Shown here: positions 6,716 to 14,382 of the stretch, piece by piece | How positions within the stretch are numbered: position 1 is the first letter of the stretch | Layout of the letters: every line of letters begins with the position of its first letter | Assembly: GCF_900103265.1 (NCBI RefSeq) | Contig: NZ_FMWX01000003.1 | Location: forward strand, 310,001-374,000 | From: Sphingomonas sp. NFR15 | GTDB taxonomy: Bacteria; Pseudomonadota; Alphaproteobacteria; Sphingomonadales; Sphingomonadaceae | Reading direction: 5' to 3' | DNA length: 64,000 nucleotides | Program-made: the position numbers and the translations under genes | The notes under the pieces: model-generated | Databases searched by the model: none | Told to the model about the DNA's origin: nothing | What the model saw: only the letters and a program-made list of their open reading frames with translations

Positions 6716-9388
6716 ATGGCAGAGCTTCCCTCGATCGCGAACAATCCCGACGTGCGTTTCCTGGGCAAGCTGCTCGGCGACGTCATCCGCGCCTATGGCG
6801 GCGAGATGCTGTTCAAGCGCACCGAGTATATCCGCGCCGCCTCGGTCGATCGGCATCGCGGCGTCGCGGGGGGCGAGGTCGATCTCGGGCTCGGCAGCCT
6901 CAGCCTCGACGAGACGCTCGATTTCGTGCGCGGCTTCATGCTGTTCTCGATGCTCGCCAACCTCGCCGAGGATCGCCACGGCGTCGCCGCCGAGAAGGGC
7001 GCCGATGTCGCCTCGGCGCTCGCGCGGCTGGACGAGGCGGGGATCGACAAGGTCGCGGTGATGGCGCTGCTCGACCACGCGCTGATCGTGCCGGTGCTGA
7101 CCGCGCACCCGACCGAGGTGCGGCGCAAGTCGATGATCGACCACCGCAACCGCATCGCCGAGCTGATGGCGCTGAAGGACAAGGGCCTCACCGAAACCCC
7201 GGACGGCGACGATGTCGACGAGGCGATCTACCGCCAGATCGCGCTGCTGTGGCAAACCCGCGTGCTGCGGCGCGAGCGATTGTACGTCACCGACGAGGTC
7301 GAGACCGCGCTCAGCTATCTGCGCGACGTGTTCCTGCCGACGCTGCCCGCCCTGTACCAGCGCTGGGACCGGGCGCTGGGCGCGCGCGCGCCGAGCTTCC
7401 TGCGGCCGGGAAGCTGGATCGGCGGCGACCGCGACGGCAATCCGTTCGTCACCGCCGACTCGCTCCGCACCGCGCTGGGGCGCTCGTGCGAGGCGGTGAT
7501 CGGTTTCTATCTCGAGGCGCTGAGCGAACTCGGCGCCGAACTGTCGATCTCGAGCGGGCTGGCGAGCGTCGATGAATCGGTGCTGGCGCTGGCCGAGGCG
7601 AGCGGCGACACCGGGCCGAGCCGCAGCGACGAACCCTATCGGCGCGCGCTGACCGGCATCTACGCGCGGCTGGCGGCGACGCACCTCAAGCTGACCGGCA
7701 AGCCGGCGGCGCGGCCCGCGTCGGTGAAGGGCGAGCCCTATCCCGATCCGCAGGCGCTGCGCGGCGATCTCGTCGCGATCGCGCGCGGGCTGCGCGACCA
7801 CGGCGGGGGGGCGCTGTCGAGCGGCGGCGCGCTCGGGCGGCTGATCCGCGCGGTCGAGACGTTCGGCTTCCACCTCGCCACGCTCGACATGCGCCAGAAC
7901 AGCGCGGTGCACGAGCGCGTGGTCGCCGAGTTGCTCAAGGTGGCGGGGGTCGAGGACGATTACCTGGCCTTGAGCGAATCGCAGCGCGTGTCGCTGCTGC
8001 GCCACGAACTGTCCAACGCGCGGCCGCTGACCAGCCCGTTCGCCGACTATTCGGACGAGACGCAAAGCGAACTGGCGATCGTGCGCGCGGCGGCCGAGGC
8101 GCACGCCAAATACGGGCCGGGCTGCATCACCAACTATATCGTCTCGATGGCGCAGTCGGTGTCCGATCTGCTCGAGATCAACGTGCTGCTCAAGGAGGTC
8201 GGGCTGTACCGGCCGGGCGAGAGCCCGAGCGCGGCGATCATGGCGGTGCCGCTGTTCGAGACGATCGGCGATCTCGAGGCGGCGCCCGCGATCATGACCG
8301 AATGGTTCGCGCTGCCCGAAGCCGGGGCGATCGCGCGCGCGCGCGGCTTCCAGGAAGTGATGATCGGCTATTCCGATTCGAACAAGGACGGCGGCTATCT
8401 CACCTCGACCTGGTCGCTCTCCAAGGCCTCGACCGCGCTGAAGGCGGTGTTCGAGAAGGCCGGGGTCGGCATGCAGCTCTTCCACGGGCGCGGCGGCGCG
8501 GTCGGGCGTGGCGGCGGCTCGTCGTTCGCGGCGATCCGCGCGCAGCCCGACGGCACTGTGCAGGGCCGCATCCGCATCACCGAACAGGGCGAGGTGATCG
8601 CGGGCAAATACGGCACGCGCGAGAGCGCGATGGTCAATCTCGAGGCGATGACGGCGGCGACGCTGCTCGCCACGCTCGAGCCGGTTTCCGTCTCGGCGGC
8701 GGACCAGGCGCGCTTCTCAGGCGCGATGGAGCGGATCTCGCAGGATGCGTTCACCGCATACCGCGACCTCGTTTATGGCACGGAGGGGTTCCGCACCTTC
8801 TTCCGCCAGATGACGCCGCTGACCGAGATCGCGGGGCTAAAGATCGGATCGCGCCCGGCGAGCCGCACCAAATCGGACAAGATCGAGGATCTGCGCGCGA
8901 TTCCCTGGGTGTTCAGTTGGGCGCAGGCGCGGGTGATGCTGCCGGGCTGGTACGGGGTCGGGCAGGCGCTCAACCGTTTCGAGGACAAGGGGCTGATCGC
9001 CGAGATGGCGCAAAGCTGGCCGTTCTTCGCGGCGATGCTCGGCAACATGGAGCAGGTGATCGCCAAGTCCGACATGGGCATCGCCGAACGTTATGCCGCT
9101 TTGGTCGAGGACCGCGCGCTCGCGCAGGCGATCTTCCCGCGCATTCGCGACGGCTGGCAGGTGACCTATGATGCTTTGTTGGCGGCGACCGGGCAGTCGC
9201 ATCTGCTGGAAAAGCATCCGGCGCTGGATGCGTCGATCCGGTTGCGGCTGCCGTATATCGAGCCGCTCAACATGTTGCAGATCGAACTGATCAAGCGGCG
9301 GCGCGCGGGCGAGGAGGACGAGCGGGTCGGGGTGGGGATTCTGCTGTCGATCAACGCGATCGCGACGGCGTTGAGGAATTCTGGCTAG
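6716..9388 (+). CDS. ppc: Phosphoenolpyruvate carboxylase
   Basis: The 890-residue enzyme carboxylates phosphoenolpyruvate with bicarbonate to oxaloacetate, an anaplerotic step. Family signatures are present in order: VLTAHPTEVRRK with the catalytic His near residue 131, GGDRDGNPFV, the loop GYSDSNKDGGYLTSTW, and FHGRGGAVGRGGGSS. The C-terminus ends in INAIATALRNSG, matching the usual ...NTG end. I chose ATG 6716; an in-frame ATG at 6701 would add five residues, and neither has a good Shine-Dalgarno sequence. Confidence 0.96.
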   Translation: MAELPSIANNPDVRFLGKLLGDVIRAYGGEMLFKRTEYIRAASVDRHRGVAGGEVDLGLGSLSLDETLDFVRGFMLFSMLANLAEDRHGVAAEKGADVASALARLDEAGIDKVAVMALLDHALIVPVLTAHPTEVRRKSMIDHRNRIAELMALKDKGLTETPDGDDVDEAIYRQIALLWQTRVLRRERLYVTDEVETALSYLRDVFLPTLPALYQRWDRALGARAPSFLRPGSWIGGDRDGNPFVTADSLRTALGRSCEAVIGFYLEALSELGAELSISSGLASVDESVLALAEASGDTGPSRSDEPYRRALTGIYARLAATHLKLTGKPAARPASVKGEPYPDPQALRGDLVAIARGLRDHGGGALSSGGALGRLIRAVETFGFHLATLDMRQNSAVHERVVAELLKVAGVEDDYLALSESQRVSLLRHELSNARPLTSPFADYSDETQSELAIVRAAAEAHAKYGPGCITNYIVSMAQSVSDLLEINVLLKEVGLYRPGESPSAAIMAVPLFETIGDLEAAPAIMTEWFALPEAGAIARARGFQEVMIGYSDSNKDGGYLTSTWSLSKASTALKAVFEKAGVGMQLFHGRGGAVGRGGGSSFAAIRAQPDGTVQGRIRITEQGEVIAGKYGTRESAMVNLEAMTAATLLATLEPVSVSAADQARFSGAMERISQDAFTAYRDLVYGTEGFRTFFRQMTPLTEIAGLKIGSRPASRTKSDKIEDLRAIPWVFSWAQARVMLPGWYGVGQALNRFEDKGLIAEMAQSWPFFAAMLGNMEQVIAKSDMGIAERYAALVEDRALAQAIFPRIRDGWQVTYDALLAATGQSHLLEKHPALDASIRLRLPYIEPLNMLQIELIKRRRAGEEDERVGVGILLSINAIATALRNSG

Positions 9389-10032
9389 GCGCGCAAGCGA
9401 TCAGCGAAGCTGATCACGCGCCCGGCGCAGCCGGAGCCTAGCCCGGCCGGCGGCGCTACAGCGCCGACCGACGACGCGGCTTTGCCGCGGCGGGTTTATG
9501 CTCCCGGACATTGTGCGTCGGGCGTGTCCCTCGACTTCGCTCGGGACGAACGGCTGGGGGTGGCCCACTCCGGCGTTCCGGGCGGGGCCCGCCCTTCGAT
9601 ACGCTACCTCGCTACGCCTGCGGGCTACTCGGCAGCTACTCAGGGCGAACGGTGTGTTGGGCGAACCGGACCTTGCCTTACCGTTCGTGCTGAGCTTGTC
9701 GAAGCACGGGCGTCGGGCGACGCGCTCGGGGCACGTCCCTCGACTTCGCTCGGGACGAACGGGTGGGGAGTGGCTCACTTCGGTGTATCGCCTGGGGCCT
9801 GCCCTTCGATACGCTACCTCGCTACGCCCTGCGGGCTACTCGGCAGCTACTCAGGGCGAACGATGTGGGGAACGAACCGGATCCGCCTTACCGTTCGTGC
9901 CGAGCTTGTCGAAGCACGGGCGTCGGGCGACGCGCTCGGGGCACGTCCTTCGACTTCGCTCAGGACGAACGGGGTGGAGAGGCGGCGCGCTCCGCTCACC
10001 CACTCACGCTCTCGCCTATGCACGGCGCCCGT
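9389..10032. repeat. 644-bp gene-free repeat block: stacked hairpins plus 210-bp tandem repeat
   Basis: No believable gene is present. Just after ppc there are four short hairpins in a row: 9399-9415 (GATCAGC/GCTGATC), 9422-9434, 9451-9466 and 9475-9489. Then follows a tandem repeat with a 210-bp period: a partial unit 9525-9590, a full unit 9591-9800 and a third 9801-9977. Each full unit contains a block starting CCCTTCGATACGCTACCTCG and a REPIN-like inverted pair (9681-9762, 9891-9972). Open frames across it only translate the repeat. Confidence 0.8.
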
Positions 10033-10569
10033 TCAGCTCGCCGCGAACACCCCGCACGCGATGCGGCCGCCGCTGTTGCCCGAGGGATCGGTCATCAGAT
10101 CATCGGGCTTGGCGTGCACCACCAGCGCCGAGCCGTCGGCGTCGAGCAGGCCGGCCATCGTCGCGCCGGGTACGGTCACGCCGATCGTGCCGCGGCCGTC
10201 GGCGCCGATCACGAGGTTGGGGAGGTCGCCTTCGTGGGGGCCTTGCGGGTTCATCGAACCGTGCTTCATGGCCGTGGGGTTCCAGTGGCCGCCGGCGCTC
10301 GCGAAATCGGGGGTGTCGCATTTGCCGGTCGTGTGGACGTGCGCGCCGTGGGTGCCGGGCGGCAGCGCGTTGGCGTCGATGGTGATGCGCAGACCCCCCG
10401 AGACCTCGCTCGCGGTGGCGCGGCCGACGTCGGCGCCGTCGGCGGTGCGCAGCATCGCGACCGCGCGCGCGCCCTGCGGCGTCGGTGCGCCGAGCGCGGC
10501 CTTGTCGTCATGGCACGCCGCCAAGGCGAGCGTGGCGGCGAGGCCGCCGGCGATGATCGCGATCCGCAT
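10033..10569 (-). CDS. sodC: Cu-Zn superoxide dismutase, lipoprotein form
   Basis: The 178-residue protein begins with a lipoprotein signal (LALAAC, lipidated Cys at about 19), so it is probably anchored in the periplasm. Metal ligands appear in GAHVHTTGKC, in the downstream GGHWNP and HGSMNPQGPHEGDLPNL, and in LVVHAKPDD. The C-terminal DPSGNSGGRIACGV carries the second Cys of the conserved disulphide and the active-site Arg. It should dismutate superoxide outside the cytoplasm. It lies downstream of, and on the same strand as, the TonB receptor with a 69-bp gap. Confidence 0.93.
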   Translation of the reverse strand: MRIAIIAGGLAATLALAACHDDKAALGAPTPQGARAVAMLRTADGADVGRATASEVSGGLRITIDANALPPGTHGAHVHTTGKCDTPDFASAGGHWNPTAMKHGSMNPQGPHEGDLPNLVIGADGRGTIGVTVPGATMAGLLDADGSALVVHAKPDDLMTDPSGNSGGRIACGVFAAS

Positions 10570-10638
10570 GTCCGTCTCTCCTGTTCGCGCTGACCCGTCA
10601 GGCTTAACGCCAACCGTCTCGCATGCAATCCGTTCCGA

Positions 10639-13254
10639 TCACCTGCGATCGGTCTTGAAGCTGATCGCGAGGCCGTAGAAGCGCGGCTCGCCGCCGATGA
10701 AGGTCGGCAGGCCGAGCGAATCGCCGGTGTTGCCGGCATCCTTGATGTATTTCTTGTCGAACAGGTTGGTGACGAACGCCTCGAGCCGCCACACGCCGCC
10801 CTTGGGTTCGATGCCGAGCCGCGCGTCGACGAGCGCATAGCCCTTCTGATATTCGTCCTGGATCAGATCGGGGATCAGGTTCCTGGCCTGGAGCGCGGGC
10901 TTGTCGTTGTCGTCGTCGAAGAAGATGCTCGACTGATAGGTGACGCTCGGCGTGAAATCGACCGTGACCGGGCCGGCGGGCAGCTTGGCGATGAAGCCCG
11001 CCGACAGCGCGTTGTCGGGCGAGAGGCGGAAGCGGTTGCCCTTGCGCGCGCCTTCCTTGAAGCGGCCGTGGCTGTACGAATAGGTGCCGAACAGCGTCAG
11101 CGCCTTCATCGGCACGTAGCGGATCTGGCCTTCGAAGCCGTAGCTTTCGGCCTTGCCGGCATTGGTGGTGATGAATTGCGTGCCGACCTGCTCGGTGGTC
11201 TGGAAGTTGTTGTATTTGTAATAGAATACCGATCCGTCGGCGAACAGGGTGCGGCCGAGCAGCGCGGATTTGGCGCCGACTTCGAAGCTGTCGACCGTCT
11301 CGGCGGGGAGCAGCCTGAAGTTGGGCGCGCCGTACGGCGTGCTCGGCGCGGAGACGCTCAGCACCTCGGGGCGGCGGCCGCGCGCATAGGTCGCGTAGAG
11401 GTTGAGATCGTGGGTCGCGGCGTAACGCGCGGTCGCGCGCCAGGTCAAGCCGTCGTCCTTCGAGCCTTGCGTGACGCGCGATCCGTTGCCGGCGGTCGGT
11501 TGCGCGCCGAGGCCGAACAGCGGGAAGGCGGCGGAGACCGGCGCGTTGGCCGCGCCCGGCGTCGCCAGCCCGGTCAGCAAGGCGTTGAGCGCGAGCAATT
11601 GCGGGGTCGGGTTGCCGCCGGCGGCGGCGGTCGCCTGCGCGGCGGCCTGGAGCGACTGGGCGGCGATGACGCCGCCGAGGATCGAGCGGTTGTTGAGCGC
11701 CACGCTGATGCCGGTGCGCTTGTCATCATGCGAATAGCGGATGCCGCCGCCGAGATCGAGCTTGTCGGTGACGTGCAGCGTCACGTCCCCGAACACGTCG
11801 ATGCTGTTGGTGCGCGCGGTGTTGGTGTTGGTTTCGAGATGCGCGGTCTGCAGGTTGTTGGCGATGCCGGCGGCGACGGGCGCGGGCAGCCCGAAGCCGC
11901 GCTGCAGGATGTTCGCCGCGAACGCGGCGCTGTCGATGATCGCGATCGGCGCGGGGGCGTTGGCGGCACGGCCCGGGATCAGCCCGCCGCCGGCGAGCAC
12001 GCCCGGCGTGCTCGCATCGGCGAGCCGCGCCAGCACCGCGCGTTCGTCGAACTGGGCGGGCGCGCGCTGCGAGCCGTCCTCGTGGAAATAGGTGCCGCCG
12101 ACGAACGCGTCGAGCGTATCGCCCTTATAGGCGAGGCGCAGCGTCGCCATCGTCTGGTTGCCGCGCGCATCCTCGGCGGCGGTGAGCAGCGGCAGCGAGA
12201 TGCCGTCCGCGTCGAACACTTCCTCGCCCGCGAAACGCCGGTACGATCCCGTCGCGTTGAGCGACCAATGGTCGTCGAAATCGTAATTGGCGATGCCGGT
12301 CGCGCTCCAGACATGGCGTTCGAGGCCGAGCGGCTTGCCGCCTTCGAACCCGCTCGGCGTGGCGAGCGCCGCGCCCGAATTGCGGCCGGTGTCGCCCAGG
12401 ATCGCGCCGGTCGTGGGGTTGGTGGGCAGGAAGGCGATCGACTTGAACGACGTGCCGGTCGCCGAATCCTGCTCGTAATTGCCGATCAGGTCCACGGTGA
12501 GCCGGCCCGGCGCCCAGTGGAGCGAGCCGCGGATGGCGTCGCCCTGGTTGGAATTGAAATTGTCGCTTTCGCCGCCACCGAGCAGGTTCTCGACATAGCC
12601 GTTGCGCTTCTTGCTGCGCGCCGCGACGCGCACCGCGAGCGTGTCGGTGAGCGGCACGTTGACGGTCGCGTCGAGCCGGTAGGCGGCGTAATTGCCGTAG
12701 GAGCCGTAGAAATAGCCGTAGGGCGCGGCCGGATCGGCCTTGGCGGTGACGATGTTGACCGCGCCGATCAGCGCGCCGCGCCCGTACAGCGTCGATTGCG
12801 GCCCCTTGGCGATCTCGATGCGCTCGAGATCGAACAGTTCGACATAGGAGCCCCGCGACTTGGAGATCGAGACGCCGTCCTGGAATACCGACACGCGTGG
12901 CTCGACATAGGAGCTGCCGTCGTCCGAGGTGATGCCGCGCATCACGAAGCCGGGGTTGTTGGGCGACTGGTTCTGCACGACGAAGCCCGGCACGTAGCGC
13001 GAGAGCTTGTCGAGCTCGGTGATGCCGAGTTCGTCGAGGAATTCGCCCTTGTACGCGGTGAGCGCGAAGGGGACCGTCATCGCGGTCTGGGGCGCGAGCT
13101 GCGCGGTGACGATGATGTCGTTGCCGGTGTCGGCATCCTGCGCGGGCGTTGTCTCGGGGGCGGGCGCGGGGGCGGCGGGCGCGGCGTGGGCGGCGGCCGT
13201 CGCGGCGGCGATCGCGGACAGGCTGGCGAGCGCGTGGAACGTCTTGCGGATCAT
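10639..13254 (-). CDS. TonB-dependent outer membrane receptor
   Basis: The 871-residue protein has a signal peptide (to about residue 26), an acidic Pro/Ala linker, a plug domain starting DIIVTAQ with VMRGITSDDGSSYVEPRVSV and IEIAKGPQSTLYGRGALIGAVNI, and a 22-strand-type barrel ending GLAISFKTDRR. It should import a ligand across the outer membrane with TonB energy. The substrate cannot be told from sequence: the neighbours (sodC downstream, ku divergent) do not point to a nutrient. It is distinct in plug sequence from the second receptor at 39723. Confidence 0.93.
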   Translation of the reverse strand: MIRKTFHALASLSAIAAATAAAHAAPAAPAPAPETTPAQDADTGNDIIVTAQLAPQTAMTVPFALTAYKGEFLDELGITELDKLSRYVPGFVVQNQSPNNPGFVMRGITSDDGSSYVEPRVSVFQDGVSISKSRGSYVELFDLERIEIAKGPQSTLYGRGALIGAVNIVTAKADPAAPYGYFYGSYGNYAAYRLDATVNVPLTDTLAVRVAARSKKRNGYVENLLGGGESDNFNSNQGDAIRGSLHWAPGRLTVDLIGNYEQDSATGTSFKSIAFLPTNPTTGAILGDTGRNSGAALATPSGFEGGKPLGLERHVWSATGIANYDFDDHWSLNATGSYRRFAGEEVFDADGISLPLLTAAEDARGNQTMATLRLAYKGDTLDAFVGGTYFHEDGSQRAPAQFDERAVLARLADASTPGVLAGGGLIPGRAANAPAPIAIIDSAAFAANILQRGFGLPAPVAAGIANNLQTAHLETNTNTARTNSIDVFGDVTLHVTDKLDLGGGIRYSHDDKRTGISVALNNRSILGGVIAAQSLQAAAQATAAAGGNPTPQLLALNALLTGLATPGAANAPVSAAFPLFGLGAQPTAGNGSRVTQGSKDDGLTWRATARYAATHDLNLYATYARGRRPEVLSVSAPSTPYGAPNFRLLPAETVDSFEVGAKSALLGRTLFADGSVFYYKYNNFQTTEQVGTQFITTNAGKAESYGFEGQIRYVPMKALTLFGTYSYSHGRFKEGARKGNRFRLSPDNALSAGFIAKLPAGPVTVDFTPSVTYQSSIFFDDDNDKPALQARNLIPDLIQDEYQKGYALVDARLGIEPKGGVWRLEAFVTNLFDKKYIKDAGNTGDSLGLPTFIGGEPRFYGLAISFKTDRR

Positions 13255-13392
13255 CGTTAAGGCCCCCGATTATTATCCTTTCGCCCTAGGCGCGATCCGT
13301 GACGCTTTCGTTGCGGTCGGGCCGCGTCGCGCGCGCGGAACGACTCCGCGTGCCACACATTGAATCGGTCTCGCAACTAAGGGAACCATCGG

Positions 13393-14253
13393 ATGCCGGC
13401 ACGCGCATATTGGCAGGGGCAGATCCGGCTCGCGCTGGTCTCGATCCCGGTCGAGATCTACAGCGCGACCAAATCGGGTGCGGCGATCAGCTTCAAGCAG
13501 ATCCACGAGCCGACCGGCAAGCCGATCCATTACGAGAAGGTCGTCACCGGGATCGGCCCGGTCGATACCGACGAGATCATGAAGGGTTTTGAGTTCGAGA
13601 AGGGCAATTTCGTGCTGCTCGAACAGGACGAGATCGACGCGGTGAAGCTCGAATCGAAGAAGACACTCGAGCTGACCCAGTTCGTCGATGCCGAAGAGAT
13701 CGACGTGCTCTATTATGAGAAGCCCTATTTCGTCGTCCCCGCCGACGATCTCGCCGAGGAGGCGTTCATCGTGCTGCGCGAGGCGTTGCGGCGCACCAGG
13801 AAGGTCGGGCTGGGGCAGCTCGCGATGCGCGGGCGCGAATATGTCGTCAGCCTGAAGCCGTGCGGGCGCGGCATGGTGCTGGAGACGCTGCGCTATGCCG
13901 ACGAGGTCAACAAGGCGCAGGGCTATTTCCGCGACATTCCGGACAGCAAGCCCGACGAGGATCTGCTCGATCTCGCCGAGACGTTGATCGCGAAGAAATC
14001 CGGGCCGTTCCACCCGCAGGAATTCCACGACCGCTATGTCGATGCGCTGCGCGATCTGGTCGAGCGCAAGCGCAAGGCCAAGGGCGGCAAGATCATCGAG
14101 GATGCCGAGGGCGACGCGCCGAGGAAGGGCGGATCGAACGTGGTCGATCTGATGGCGGCGCTCAAGAAATCGGTCGAGAAGGGCGGCGGCGCGGCGGCTG
14201 CGCCGGCCAAGAAGGCGCCGGCGCGCAAAGCTCCGGCGAAGAAGCGTGCTTGA
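13393..14253 (+). CDS. ku: Non-homologous end-joining protein Ku
   Basis: The 286-residue protein is a bacterial Ku homodimer subunit that binds DNA double-strand ends. It begins ARAYWQGQIRLALVSIPVEIY, the usual N-terminus, and has the central KPIHYEKV...GFEFEKGNFVLLE and ELTQFVDAEEIDVLYYEKPY segments of the ring. Its C-terminal tail is basic and Ala/Lys-rich (AKKAPARKAPAKKRA), as in Ku proteins that bind DNA or recruit LigD. It is followed by ligD, separated only by an inverted repeat. Confidence 0.95.
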   Translation: MPARAYWQGQIRLALVSIPVEIYSATKSGAAISFKQIHEPTGKPIHYEKVVTGIGPVDTDEIMKGFEFEKGNFVLLEQDEIDAVKLESKKTLELTQFVDAEEIDVLYYEKPYFVVPADDLAEEAFIVLREALRRTRKVGLGQLAMRGREYVVSLKPCGRGMVLETLRYADEVNKAQGYFRDIPDSKPDEDLLDLAETLIAKKSGPFHPQEFHDRYVDALRDLVERKRKAKGGKIIEDAEGDAPRKGGSNVVDLMAALKKSVEKGGGAAAAPAKKAPARKAPAKKRA

Positions 14254-14278
14254 GGGCGGCGGCGCGCGCCAACCTGCT

Positions 14279-14379
14279 CCCCTCCCTGAAAGGGAGGGGC
14301 TGGGGGTGGGTCGGCCCGTGGCGGGTGTCGCGCTCCACCGAGAGCAACCCACCCCCGCCCCCTCCCTTCCAGGGAGGGG
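14279..14379. repeat. Inverted repeat (REPIN-like) between ku and ligD
   Basis: The left arm 14279-14311 (CCCCTCCCTGAAAGGGAGGG then GCTGGGGGTGGGT) and right arm 14347-14379 are reverse complements with a few mismatches, separated by 35 bp. The right arm ends in GGGAGGGG, which lies directly before the GTG start of ligD and supplies its Shine-Dalgarno sequence. Confidence 0.8.
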
Positions 14380-14382
14380 AGA

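Noticed and set aside
9591..9977. CRISPR-like array
   Set aside because: The repeated unit is 210 bp with two copies, no short regular spacers, and no cas genes anywhere in the window.
9482..10678. A 398-codon plus-strand frame across the repeat block and sodC
   Set aside because: Its N-terminal half only translates the tandem and REPIN repeats (ARPSTSLGTNG-type peptides) and the rest is antisense to sodC.
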